DNA of 64,000 nucleotides, from contig NZ_RHOH01000003.1 in the NCBI RefSeq assembly GCF_003946115.1, positions 1-64,000 of the forward strand. Direction: 5' to 3'. Shown here in pieces: positions 9,410 to 16,648 of this stretch; the stretch's first letter is position 1; every line of letters begins with the position of its first letter. The notes under the pieces were generated by a model. The model saw only the letters and a list, made by a program, of their open reading frames with translations. It did not search any database and was not told the origin of the DNA. The translations under genes and the position numbers were made by a program. The stretch is from Lacticaseibacillus daqingensis (GTDB lineage: Bacteria; Bacillota; Bacilli; Lactobacillales; Lactobacillaceae).

Positions 9410-10345
9410 TTACACCTCTGATGTGGCAATTCGCTCCAACAGTTCGACTGTAATTGCCTCAATATCTTCCTTAGAACGCTGATACCGTGTTGGCAAGGTT
9501 CCCCCTGTCTTTCCAACTTGAATGTCACTATAGTAATGCATCACTGCATCGAAAATATCCATGCTATTAACAACCTTTTTAGACTCGAAATTTCGCTTGA
9601 TTGCTTCATATCTTTTTGGGAGATCTGTTTGAACCATGGTATAAATAATCCCCAAGTTTTTAAGGTTAACCCTTTCTTGTCTCACCAGATTTCCAATTGC
9701 GTCCTGTAGAGAATCAATTCCGTTAATCGAATATCTATCAATTCTGTTGGGAATAACATAAAAGTCAGATGCCAATAACGCTCCATCAGTATATGTTGTC
9801 AAGGTAGGAGGACAGTCTATAATTATATATTCGTAATCGAGTGATTGCTCATTATCAAGCAAAAAATTACTTAGTCTTTTAACTAGGGTATAATCACTGC
9901 TTCTGTTAACAAGAACAAGATTCAAATCGCCTGCTATGATATCCAGATTATCTGTAAGTTTTGTGATCAGACCTTCATTATCAGGGCTCGTATACGACTG
10001 TCCTAATTCTACTTGGGGAGTAAACAGGCGATATATGGTTTTACGTTCAGCCTTAACTTTGTCATTGTAAAAGTTATGTTCAGAGTCAAATATTGACTTC
10101 TTAGCCTCCGCAAGTGTGATCTTCTGCCCTTGGTTATTCGTTGTATAGCTTTGTATAATCTTAGCGGTTTCATCTTGCTTAAAAAAATCAAACATTGCTT
10201 GTGTACCGTTAAATTGCGGATCCATATCAATGAAGAGAGTCTTTTTGCCTAAATCATTACTAAGGTAATCAGCAATTCCAATGCTAAGCGTGGTCTTGCC
10301 AACTCCACCCTTCATATTAATGAAGCTAATAACTTTTGGTTTCAT
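9410..10345 (-). CDS. ParA-family P-loop ATPase
   Basis: This 311-residue ParA/MinD-type ATPase has the deviant Walker A KGGVGKTT at residues 12-19, LFIDMDPQ for motif A', and YIIIDCPPT as Walker B. ParA proteins dimerise on ATP and bind DNA nonspecifically to segregate plasmids or position complexes. No ParB or centromere is visible next to it. Instead it is the first gene of an operon that runs into a restriction-methylation protein, with 4-35 bp gaps or overlaps throughout. It may stabilise the element that carries it or may be a working part of the defence system. The start follows GGGGGAA. A weak promoter (CAGACA, 17 bp, TAGAAT) lies about 35 bp upstream. Confidence 0.88.
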   Translation of the reverse strand: MKPKVISFINMKGGVGKTTLSIGIADYLSNDLGKKTLFIDMDPQFNGTQAMFDFFKQDETAKIIQSYTTNNQGQKITLAEAKKSIFDSEHNFYNDKVKAERKTIYRLFTPQVELGQSYTSPDNEGLITKLTDNLDIIAGDLNLVLVNRSSDYTLVKRLSNFLLDNEQSLDYEYIIIDCPPTLTTYTDGALLASDFYVIPNRIDRYSINGIDSLQDAIGNLVRQERVNLKNLGIIYTMVQTDLPKRYEAIKRNFESKKVVNSMDIFDAVMHYYSDIQVGKTGGTLPTRYQRSKEDIEAITVELLERIATSEV

Positions 10346-10417
10346 TTATATTCCCCCAGAACTAGACACCGTTTCCTTAAATTCTACTCTGTAATCGATC
10401 TCTTGTCTGCTCACTAT

Positions 10418-10468
10418 TTAAAAATCCCCGCCAACTCAGCCCTCATTCGGCCCAAACTTGGCGGGGAT
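10418..10468 (-). terminator. Strong terminator, probably the original guaA terminator
   Basis: An 11-bp perfect stem ATCCCCGCCAA (10424-10434)/TTGGCGGGGAT (10458-10468) is followed on the minus strand by TTTTT. A second 9-bp inverted pair GGCGGGGAA/TTCCCCGCC (10472-10498) lies beside it, giving four copies of CCCCGCC in 75 bp. Seen from the minus strand it lies about 100 bp past the guaA-like tail at attL, the place expected for the terminator of guaA before the prophage inserted. Confidence 0.75.
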
Positions 10469-10569
10469 TCTGGCGGGGAACGTAACAATTTCCCCGCCAA
10501 TCGTATCCTTTGTATCTTCCGAAAACGCCGTTAAATCAACATTCCGGGTTCAATTTACATATACCTTTT

Positions 10570-10588
10570 ATTCCCATTCAACCATAGC
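10570..10588. other. attL core: displaced guaA tail
   Basis: ATTCCCATTCaACcaTAGC matches the guaA 3' end at 45062-45080 at 16 of 19 positions, with the first 10 identical. On the minus strand it reads GCT ATG GTT GAA TGG GAA TAA, i.e. A-M-V-E-W-E-stop against A-T-V-E-W-E-stop in the intact gene. The silent or conservative changes show it is a second guaA-type tail and not a chance repeat. Crossover probably occurred in the identical 10 bp. Confidence 0.8.
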
Positions 10589-10631
10589 TTGCCCCAGCTT
10601 CTCGGTCTTTCAGGATCCCGCTACCATATTG

Positions 10632-10641
10632 CTCCCACGAA
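10632..10641. other. Integrase arm-type repeat near attL
   Basis: CTCCCACGAA is identical to the repeat at 44926-44935 next to attR and differs by one base from 44914-44923. It lies about 45 bp inside the prophage, the expected place for an integrase arm-binding site. Confidence 0.55.
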
Positions 10642-10674
10642 GCCCTGAAAACTTCGCTTTCACAGGAGCCTCCG

Positions 10675-10703
10675 TTGATTATCGGAACATATGTTCGTAT
10701 AAT
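10675..10703 (+). promoter_or_regulatory. Promoter with LexA/DinR-type SOS box
   Basis: The -35 TTGATT (10675-10680) and the -10 TATAAT (10698-10703) are 17 bp apart. Between them lies the palindrome GAACATATGTTC (10685-10696), which fits the Gram-positive LexA (DinR) consensus CGAACNNNNGTTCG. LexA bound here would block RNA polymerase directly. Confidence 0.8.
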
Positions 10704-10721
10704 GGTAGGCGAGGTGATAGC

Positions 10722-10928
10722 ATGAAACTACCTATCCAGATTGATCATTATACGGTCACGCGCAAAGGCGCAGGGCGTGGTATGGTCAAACTGCAGCATA
10801 ATGGCGAGACGGTTGGCCTACTGGACACTGCCAAGTTGCTTGACGACCTGCCACGGGTAATCGGCCGCAAGCTCACAATCGATGAACAAGTGGCACTGAC
10901 ACTCGCCGTCCCCGGCATCGCTGCGTAA
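10722..10928 (+). CDS. 68-residue SOS-controlled prophage protein
   Basis: The ATG at 10722 follows GAGGTGATAG. The protein is small, with a basic N-terminal half (DHYTVTRKGAGRG) and a C-terminal helix, and I do not recognise a family. It is the only rightward gene at the left end of the prophage and is driven by a clear promoter holding a LexA-type box. In the circular phage genome it would follow the integrase gene in the same direction across attP. A role in excision or induction, such as a recombination directionality factor or antirepressor, is therefore attractive but unproven. Confidence 0.75.
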   Translation: MKLPIQIDHYTVTRKGAGRGMVKLQHNGETVGLLDTAKLLDDLPRVIGRKLTIDEQVALTLAVPGIAA

Positions 10929-10931
10929 TCA

Positions 10932-10990
10932 GAATAACACAAAATGGCTCACCCCACCATATTGGTAGAGTGAGCCACTTTGTGTTATTC
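10932..10990. terminator. Bidirectional terminator between SOS gene and endolysin
   Basis: A 21-bp inverted repeat, GAATAACACAAAATGGCTCA onward against 10970-10990, has one mismatch. It separates the rightward SOS gene from the leftward endolysin gene and would stop transcripts from both sides. Confidence 0.8.
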
Positions 10991-10994
10991 GACC

Positions 10995-11942
10995 TTACTT
11001 AAAGCTGCCCCAATAGCTAGTCCGCTTGGTGCCGCTGGCGGTACCGGTAGGCAGATAGCCATAGCCGCCGGATCGTGGCTGCCGGATCCAAACGTAACCG
11101 TCAAAGTAGCCGTAAGCGTCATACTTAACGACCGAACCTTTTGGTAGCACCGCCAGCAAAGAAGCACTCGTAGATGCCGAGCCGCTGCGGAGTTTGATAC
11201 CGGGCGAGGTCGTAATCGTAAAGCTACCAGTTTGCGCGTGCCAGTTGCTTGGCGCAGGCGCTGGCTTCGGAGCGGAGGCGGTTCCACCAAGTTGCCGATT
11301 GACTTCGGCCTGCACTGCGGCGTATTGGCTGCCCAGGGCCGCCTTGCGTGCATCCCCTGAACCGTACTTGCCCGCGATCACCTCAGCGGCGAGCTGAGTG
11401 ATGGTCTTACCGCTCGGAGCCGGGGTCGGCGTTGGGGTCGTAGCAGGCTGACCCGCAGCCTGCCGCACCAGGTCAATGTAGTGGCTCATGTTGATTCCGC
11501 CGGGGCAATCTGTCGGCACGACAGAGTTATGAGGCACGATATGCGTTGCATCAATCGGGATATCGTATCGATCGCAGAGATCGGCACATAGCTTGGCGGA
11601 GTTCTTGAGAGTCTCCTCGGCGACGGGCCAGCCCGGCGCCCCGGCGGAGTTAACGTGCTCCAAGCCAATTGAGCGCTGGTTCATCAGCTTGTTGCCCGCG
11701 TGCCAGGCGGAGCGTTCCTCTTCCACGCAGCCGATGATCATGGTTGGGGTGATCTCGTAGTGCGCCGAGGTGTTGGCTGGGCCACCCACTAGCCAGGTGT
11801 CGAGTGCTCCTTTGTAGTTGGTGCCGGAGTTGTGGTGGATTACGATACGATCGATTTTGTGACGCGGATACGTCGCGCTATTCGCCGGCGAGCCGTTCAT
11901 CGGCCGAGTATCCACATACGTGGTCAGTTTTGAAAAAGTCAT
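10995..11942 (-). CDS. Endolysin: amidase with CW_7 and SH3-type wall-binding domains
   Basis: The 315-residue lysin has an Amidase_2/PGRP-type N-acetylmuramoyl-L-alanine amidase domain (residues about 20-160). The zinc ligands are plausible in DRIVIHHNSG, near WHAGN and in HIVPHNSVVPTDCPGG. A CW_7 (Cpl-7) repeat follows at about 175-220, with VIAGKYGSG and AAVQAEVNRQLGG. The C-terminal SH3-like domain starts around 240 (GIKLRSGSAS, then VWIRQP). It cuts peptidoglycan to release progeny. There is no signal peptide, so it depends on the holin encoded directly upstream, with a 4-bp overlap. The proline-rich linker before CW_7 is typical. Confidence 0.93.
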   Translation of the reverse strand: MTFSKLTTYVDTRPMNGSPANSATYPRHKIDRIVIHHNSGTNYKGALDTWLVGGPANTSAHYEITPTMIIGCVEEERSAWHAGNKLMNQRSIGLEHVNSAGAPGWPVAEETLKNSAKLCADLCDRYDIPIDATHIVPHNSVVPTDCPGGINMSHYIDLVRQAAGQPATTPTPTPAPSGKTITQLAAEVIAGKYGSGDARKAALGSQYAAVQAEVNRQLGGTASAPKPAPAPSNWHAQTGSFTITTSPGIKLRSGSASTSASLLAVLPKGSVVKYDAYGYFDGYVWIRQPRSGGYGYLPTGTASGTKRTSYWGSFK

Positions 11943-12205
11943 TTTGCTTCCTCCTTCTGTTTTGGTGCGTCATAGGTCAGTGCCTGCGTGCTGTCTGCAA
12001 CGCCGGCTGTGGTCGGGTCGACTACGACTCCAAGGATGCTTAGCACGGCAAACGCTGCATTGATGATTCCGGTCAGCTGTGCGCCGAGGCCAGCAAAGTC
12101 CCAGTTATACCCAAAAGGCGCAGCCACCGCCTGCGCAAGGATAAGAAAAGCTGGCACTAGGGCCAGCCAAAACGAGCGATTTTTAATTCGTACTTTCCAG
12201 TTCAA
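11939..12205 (-). CDS. Holin, phi-LC3 family
   Basis: The 88-residue protein starts MNWKVRIKNRSFWLALVPA, the signature beginning of the phi-LC3 holin family. It has two transmembrane segments (about 13-30 and 40-60), a turn containing GYNWDF between them, and a charged C-terminal tail. It forms holes in the cell membrane at a set time and lets the amidase reach the wall. It overlaps both neighbours by 4 bp in the lysis cassette. Confidence 0.9.
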   Translation of the reverse strand: MNWKVRIKNRSFWLALVPAFLILAQAVAAPFGYNWDFAGLGAQLTGIINAAFAVLSILGVVVDPTTAGVADSTQALTYDAPKQKEEAK

Positions 12206-12522
12206 TTTCGTTCCTCCTTTTTCCTACGTGTGAGCCCCACCGTGCTGTACAGTGTGCCAATCTCGACATCATGCTGCCCCAGCCGCACATCGTGCTTATC
12301 GAGCCGTTTGTCGATGTTGTGGTGCTCTGTCAGCGAGTTTTTGCTCAGGTCGTCAATCGCCTTGCTGAGCAGACTGAGCTGCTGCGACAGCGGGGCCGCA
12401 ATCTTGTCGCCGAAACTTTTCAACAGGCGATACAGGCCGGTGTAGATTAGCCCGATCAGTGTGCCGACAGCGACGAGTTCCCCCCAAGACAGCCCGAAAA
12501 TCCCATGTGGCATTAACTTCAC
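12202..12522 (-). CDS. Membrane-anchored coiled-coil protein of lysis cassette
   Basis: This 106-residue protein has one N-terminal membrane segment (about 14-34, GELVAVGTLIGLIYTGL) followed by a long helical charged region rich in heptads (LTEHHNIDKRLDKHDVRLGQ). The layout recalls XhlA-type haemolysin or accessory holin proteins found beside holins, with the membrane segment placed at the other end. It lies just upstream of the holin with a 4-bp overlap. A second holin or antiholin role is possible. Confidence 0.65.
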   Translation of the reverse strand: MKLMPHGIFGLSWGELVAVGTLIGLIYTGLYRLLKSFGDKIAAPLSQQLSLLSKAIDDLSKNSLTEHHNIDKRLDKHDVRLGQHDVEIGTLYSTVGLTRRKKEERN

Positions 12523-12546
12523 TTCCCTCCTAGTGGTGTAGTCACA

Positions 12547-12666
12547 CTAGGCGGCCACCTTGACCTCATCAAATTGAGCTTGGGTAATCCAGCCCAAGCT
12601 CACATACAGCGCCATATCGGCGTCAACGAAAAGCCCCATCTTGTAGTAGTCCAAAACGTAATCCAT
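12547..12666 (-). CDS. XkdX-family small tail protein
   Basis: This 39-residue protein begins MDYVLDYYKMGLF and ends with GWITQAQFDEV, matching the XkdX pattern (aromatic-rich start, hydrophobic middle, G-x-I-T-x-x-Q-[FY]). Its ATG overlaps the upstream stop codon (TAATG). XkdX proteins lie near tail fibre and lysis genes in siphoviruses; their function is not known. Confidence 0.8.
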   Translation of the reverse strand: MDYVLDYYKMGLFVDADMALYVSLGWITQAQFDEVKVAA

Positions 12667-13190
12667 TATTTTGCCTCCTCTGCTTCTGGCTGTGCTTGGC
12701 TCGCAGCAAGCTGCTTGGTTAGTGCGACAACCGCGGTCTGCGCAGTGTCTGCCTTTTGGGTAACAGCTGCAAGTTGCTTGGTCAGCATCGCGTTGATCTG
12801 GTCTTGCTGGCTTGGCCCGGCCGGCTCAAAGGTCGGCTCAGGTTCCGGCGTGTAGTCAGCAGCTACCACAAGCTTGCCGGCCAAGATGATTGGCTCCTCA
12901 TGGGTCACCGCATCTTTGACCGCCTGAAGCACCTTGCCGTCGGCAGAGAGCACCTCTTTGACGGCGGGCTCATCGATCACGGTCTTGGTGCCCGTCTGCT
13001 TGTCGGTCAGGGTCACCGCCCCGGCGGCTGCCGGCACCTTGGTAGCGTCGATCTCTTCCTGCGTCATGTCGACGTCGATGTAAGACCAGGCGCCGTCTGT
13101 GTCCCCAGCCTTGTGCAGGTCAGGATTAGCCCAGGCGATCAGGGTCACTGCGGATCCATCATCGCCCAGATTGATTTTTACTAGTGTCAT
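12666..13190 (-). CDS. Phage tail-associated protein, unknown
   Basis: The 174-residue acidic protein has a beta-rich N-terminal part with DGAWSYIDVDMTQEEID. A Pro/Glu-rich linker (about 115-130) is followed by a C-terminal helical heptad segment (LTKQLAAVTQKADTAQTAVV). Position between putative fibre proteins and XkdX indicates a distal tail or fibre accessory. It resembles small proteins upstream of XkdX in lactobacillus phages, and no catalytic motif is seen. Confidence 0.65.
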   Translation of the reverse strand: MTLVKINLGDDGSAVTLIAWANPDLHKAGDTDGAWSYIDVDMTQEEIDATKVPAAAGAVTLTDKQTGTKTVIDEPAVKEVLSADGKVLQAVKDAVTHEEPIILAGKLVVAADYTPEPEPTFEPAGPSQQDQINAMLTKQLAAVTQKADTAQTAVVALTKQLAASQAQPEAEEAK

Positions 13191-13205
13191 GTTTTACCTC
13201 CATTT

Positions 13206-13643
13206 TTATGCGGTTGGGAAGTCGTCGTCAGTCTCCCACGACAGTCCGTCGAACCAGGTAACGCCTTTCGATGGACTCCAAACGACAAGCGCACGGCCGT
13301 CCGTGTTGAACTGGACCAGCAACACGCTCATCGGGTTTTCTTGACGCACAATCCCGATCAACTGCGTTCGCTTCGGCCGGAACCCAACCGGAATGTCAAA
13401 CAGCTTCGCGCCTTGCGCACCAAGCTCACCGCTAATGCCGCCATTGATGTACACACGGCCCCCTACGCGCCAGTAGACCGGCGGCCGGTCATTGGCGGTG
13501 CCCGTCACGATCGTAAATGTTTTCGGTTCAGTCCGCTGTGTTGCGGCAGTCACCGCATCACTTAGGCCATTGAAGTTGCCATTGAGCATCTTGATCGTCT
13601 CATTTCCGGCCATACCGATCTCTGCTTTAATCATATCCGTCAT
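13206..13643 (-). CDS. Putative tail fibre tip or receptor-binding protein
   Basis: The 145-residue protein starts with a short helical region (residues 1-35) followed by a beta-rich C-terminal domain (PVYWRVGGRVYINGGISGEL) that ends in WETDDDFPTA. The plan is shared with the 148-residue protein encoded at 13825-14271, which ends in SYTTDDDTPE, so the two may be paralogous modules that trimerise through the helix. It sits in the baseplate/fibre region. Direct receptor binding is inferred from position only. Confidence 0.6.
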   Translation of the reverse strand: MTDMIKAEIGMAGNETIKMLNGNFNGLSDAVTAATQRTEPKTFTIVTGTANDRPPVYWRVGGRVYINGGISGELGAQGAKLFDIPVGFRPKRTQLIGIVRQENPMSVLLVQFNTDGRALVVWSPSKGVTWFDGLSWETDDDFPTA

Positions 13644-13734
13644 GCTAGTTTCCTCCTTGCGCTGCGCGCCGGAGGCCTGACTAGATGGCAGTCAGATTCA
13701 GGCCAGCGGATCGCCGCACGTGTTATTTTTTAGG

Positions 13735-13812
13735 CTATAAAGCCCGGTATTTAGGCATTCCGCCCCCCCCCCCGAAAATTTCGGAGGTCAAACTAATCTG
13801 TGATTTTTGCAC
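13735..13812 (-). CDS. Possible 25-residue protein containing the G11 tract
   Basis: A GTG at 13812 lies behind GGAGGAAATAACA, right after the 148-residue gene. It opens a 25-codon frame whose middle is five glycines encoded by the G tract (SEIFGGGGGMPKYRAL, stop). With one G fewer the frame runs to about 35 codons; with one more it stops at once. The ribosome site is good, but no homologue is recognised. Confidence 0.35.
   Translation of the reverse strand: MQKSQISLTSEIFGGGGGMPKYRAL
13763..13773. repeat. Homopolymer tract C11 (G11 on coding strand)
   Basis: Eleven consecutive C residues lie in the 181-bp space between two tail-fibre-type genes. Tracts of this length slip during replication, so this is a candidate contingency locus. 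Confidence 0.9.
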
Positions 13813-13824
13813 TGTTATTTCCTC

Positions 13825-14271
13825 CTATTCCGGGGTGTCGTCATCTGTTGTGTAGCTTGTCTCAATCCAGTACCAGCCATCGGCTGCCACGGCGCCTGTC
13901 GAGTACAGCTTTGACCCGCCAGCATCAATCCGTGCCATCACAGTCTTGCCGCCCTCTGCGGCATTGAGTGTCACCTGGACCTGCCCAATCGGCGTGTAGC
14001 CGCCTGGGATAGCCATGATTTGCTGGTTGTTTGCGAGCGCCGCGATCAAGTGGAAAAGCCCACTCATTCGCACACCTGCCGCCTTACGGGTCAGGGTTAT
14101 GCCACCGCCGCCCTCGGTAAGTGAGCTGCCGGTGAGCGTGTAGGTGCTTTCGTGGGTACGGTCAGCGGTGTTGCTGTCGACCGCGACCTTGACCTTATCG
14201 AAGTTGGCCCCGATTGCGGTGCCGCCTTTGGCCATACCTTGCTCGATTTTTGTTAGTGCTAGTTCTACCAT
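13825..14271 (-). CDS. Putative tail fibre module, similar plan to 13206-13643
   Basis: The 148-residue protein has an N-terminal helix (ALTKIEQGMAKGGTAIGANF) and a beta-rich C-terminal domain with a glycine-rich turn (LTEGGGGITLTRKAAG). Tail-fibre-like genes lie on both sides. It ends in a D-D-D motif like the next fibre gene. It is followed by a gap with a homopolymeric tract. It probably attaches to the baseplate through its N terminus, by analogy with other small fibre modules; no family name is offered. Confidence 0.6.
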   Translation of the reverse strand: MVELALTKIEQGMAKGGTAIGANFDKVKVAVDSNTADRTHESTYTLTGSSLTEGGGGITLTRKAAGVRMSGLFHLIAALANNQQIMAIPGGYTPIGQVQVTLNAAEGGKTVMARIDAGGSKLYSTGAVAADGWYWIETSYTTDDDTPE

Positions 14272-14289
14272 CTAAATCATCCTTTCAAG

Positions 14290-15090
14290 CTACGCGTCTG
14301 CTACGAAGCGCAGTGTCTTGTAGCCAGCGGTCAGCGTCCAGCTGCCGTCGGCCATTGCTTTCAGTGTGCCGTCAGCTACCACGTCCTTGTATACGACGGG
14401 CAGCGCCACTTTTGCCGTGTTGGCATCAGACCAGCTAATCGCGATGTACGGCACGTCCTGCGGCTCACTACCACCCAGTCCATAAGGACCCGTGCCCAAG
14501 CCATCAGGTTCTGTGCCCAGTGCATACTCGTAGTACGACACGCTAATCGGCACCTGGCGGCCGAGATTGACCGGAATGGTTGCCGTGGTACTCGTGTTTG
14601 CGACATATGGCGCAATCGCGGCCTCCAGTGATTCAAACCGCGCGTCAAGCGTGGCAAAGTCGCCATACAGATCGCTGTTGCGAGCGGTGATCACCTCCGC
14701 TGCGCCGTCGCCGGTGTCAGCCTCAGTCAACTCCTTGATTAGATCGCGATAGGTCGTCTCCTGCGTGGTCATGCGCTTCTCTACATCATCCTGTCTCGTC
14801 TTAATCGTAGCCTTAAAGGTGGCGATGTCGGTAGCCAGCTTTCGCGTCGTCTCGATGACCTTGCTGAGGATGTAGCCGCACAGCAGGATCCACTGTGCGA
14901 TCGATGCGCGCATGTCCTTCAACCATGTCTTGCTCGCCAGTTGTTGGGCGTTGGCCTCCGCCGCCTTGGTGAGCCCGTCTTCGTCCGGCGTCACCGTCAG
15001 TGGCGGCGTGGGTGTGGGGTCCTCAAAGTCAACGGTGACCGAGATGTTCTGTTTCTCTTTGGTCCAGTCTAAATCGTTATTGTCTGCCAT
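14290..15090 (-). CDS. Putative baseplate (BppU-like) protein
   Basis: The 266-residue protein has an acidic, Pro-rich start. A long helical stretch (about 45-130) contains one rather hydrophobic patch, IAQWILLCGYILSKVIETT. A C-terminal beta domain (about 155-266) contains the repeat-like ALGTEPDGLGTGPYGLGGSE. Position directly after the tail-associated Tal-like protein is that of upper baseplate proteins. The predicted coiled helix suggests a trimer. Function is assigned from position and fold impression only. Confidence 0.55.
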   Translation of the reverse strand: MADNNDLDWTKEKQNISVTVDFEDPTPTPPLTVTPDEDGLTKAAEANAQQLASKTWLKDMRASIAQWILLCGYILSKVIETTRKLATDIATFKATIKTRQDDVEKRMTTQETTYRDLIKELTEADTGDGAAEVITARNSDLYGDFATLDARFESLEAAIAPYVANTSTTATIPVNLGRQVPISVSYYEYALGTEPDGLGTGPYGLGGSEPQDVPYIAISWSDANTAKVALPVVYKDVVADGTLKAMADGSWTLTAGYKTLRFVADA

Positions 15091-15100
15091 TTTCTCACCT

Positions 15101-16648
15101 CTATTCCGTTACAACGACACGCGCAGCCGGGCTGTAAGGGCTGTCGTAGCCGTCCAGCGTTGCCTTGACGCGCACGTAGTAGGTGCCCGCCATTGACGGG
15201 TAGAACTTGCCGGTTTTGCCGCTGATGGTGTCGCCAGGCGTCCAGTCGTTCTGGTCCATCGAGATCTCCGGCGTGTAGGTGTCGGCTGGAACTGCACCGG
15301 CCACGATGGTGTACTCGATTTGGAGCACGCCGGCCTCAGCCGACAAGACGACAGTCGGCTGGGCCCGCAGCGCCTTGAGCGCCTTCTCGGACTCGGCAAG
15401 CGTACCCGCTTGGCCGGTTAGATCTGTCACCTTGTTGTTCAGGCTCGAAATCTGACTGGCAGTCGATGCAAGCCGCGCCTCCGCCGTCTTGGCAGCCAAA
15501 GTGATCTGACGCGTATACTGCTCATGTGTCAGCATTACGTCGCCGGCGGCCATGGTCGACTGCGAGGGGTCACACAGGTCAAGGTCCTGCGTCACGATGC
15601 GACGATTAGCGTCATAGCTTACCAGCGGGTTGACGATACGGTTGTAATTGCCGCATACAAAGTCATCGACCGCGCCATTCACCATGGATAAATCGGCCGC
15701 CGTAATCTGTACCTGATCCTTGACGGGCTTTTGCATCGCAAGCATCGCTTTCCCTTTGGATAACAGGTTAGTTGCGTCAGTCACGTCATCCCATTGCTGC
15801 GCAACAGTTATGATGCCGAACTCAGCGATCAATGCTTCATCGCGCAGAAAAGGCGACCCACTGTTCACACTCTCGATGGTAAGACGCGGCGTTGAGGTTT
15901 CAGTGCTGCTATTGCCATCGTCATCCGTGGTCGTGCGATCGGCGGCCTTTCCTAATGGTTTGAGCACCGTGAAGATAGCTGTGGGGTCAAGCTTTTGGGT
16001 GAGCGACAGCATATTTGATGCAAGCCGGATGACTTGGTTAGATTGCTCAGCGATTTCCGTCATGTAATCCAGATACAAGCCGTCCTCTTCGTGCCTAATG
16101 CGAATCTCCCCGCCCAACCGACTAACCAGCTTGTCTTGTATCGTGTCATACGTATCGGTGCCGTCATCGGTATAGCGATACACGTTGTCTGTGGTGTTGG
16201 TGACGTTCACCACGCCCAACTGGACCTGCTTCCAGCTTTCTACTTGCGCATTGTGTGCGCTAATCAGCGCGGCCAAAAAATCCCGTGGGCTGATGTCGTG
16301 ATACTCGGCAAATGGCTGGATGCTGTCATGCAACACATCCTCCAGTCCCATAGCCACTACCACGTTGGTAAGCGTGCCATCCGTAGCCATGTCGCCTGGC
16401 TGATACGTCCACACTCGGCCCTCGAAGAGCTGTCGGTGTTTATCTGGTCGCACCACACGCAAAAAGGTCTGCAATGGCTGCACTGTCCCATATAACGGGT
16501 TGGTTGGATCTGCGCTGACGGTCAGCGTGTCATAGGTATCGACTGCTTTCCCCAAAGTCGCAGCCATCAGTCTTGGCCCGTCACCGACTTCTGAATGGAT
16601 TACTTGTTCCGAACCATCCCAGCCCTGGCGCATAAGGATTCGATACAT
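15101..16648 (-). CDS. Tail-associated (Tal/prophage endopeptidase-type) protein
   Basis: The 515-residue protein begins with a beta-rich domain ([10 protein letters not shown], then TYDTLTVSADPTNPLYG) typical of gp27-like tail hub proteins of siphoviruses. Residues 130-330 match the prophage endopeptidase tail layout. The C-terminal 100 residues (VVLSAEAGVLQIEYTI and ADTYTPEISMDQNDW) look like an added Ig or fibronectin-like domain. It forms the end of the tail tube and may carry wall-degrading activity, though no clear lytic motif is seen. Its ATG overlaps the Dit stop codon by one base. Confidence 0.75.
   Translation of the reverse strand: MYRILMRQGWDGSEQVIHSEVGDGPRLMAATLGKAVDTYDTLTVSADPTNPLYGTVQPLQTFLRVVRPDKHRQLFEGRVWTYQPGDMATDGTLTNVVVAMGLEDVLHDSIQPFAEYHDISPRDFLAALISAHNAQVESWKQVQLGVVNVTNTTDNVYRYTDDGTDTYDTIQDKLVSRLGGEIRIRHEEDGLYLDYMTEIAEQSNQVIRLASNMLSLTQKLDPTAIFTVLKPLGKAADRTTTDDDGNSSTETSTPRLTIESVNSGSPFLRDEALIAEFGIITVAQQWDDVTDATNLLSKGKAMLAMQKPVKDQVQITAADLSMVNGAVDDFVCGNYNRIVNPLVSYDANRRIVTQDLDLCDPSQSTMAAGDVMLTHEQYTRQITLAAKTAEARLASTASQISSLNNKVTDLTGQAGTLAESEKALKALRAQPTVVLSAEAGVLQIEYTIVAGAVPADTYTPEISMDQNDWTPGDTISGKTGKFYPSMAGTYYVRVKATLDGYDSPYSPAARVVVTE

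Larger units (their letters stand above)
49..10420. mobile_element. Probable integrative element or genomic island, partial
   Basis: The segment holds a Rep/MobT-type protein, an origin-like hairpin cluster and a ParA-led restriction operon. It is clearly richer in A and T than the GC-rich genes to the right. No integrase is visible within the window, so if this is an integrated element its integrase and left end lie to the left. It abuts the guaA-tail attachment repeat, which suggests stacking of elements at this hotspot. Boundaries are guesses apart from the right side. Confidence 0.45.

Noticed and set aside
10424-10498. CRISPR-like repeats of CCCCGCC
   Set aside because: The copies are short, alternate in orientation and form terminator-type stems; no regular repeat-spacer pattern exists. 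No CRISPR array was seen anywhere in the window.
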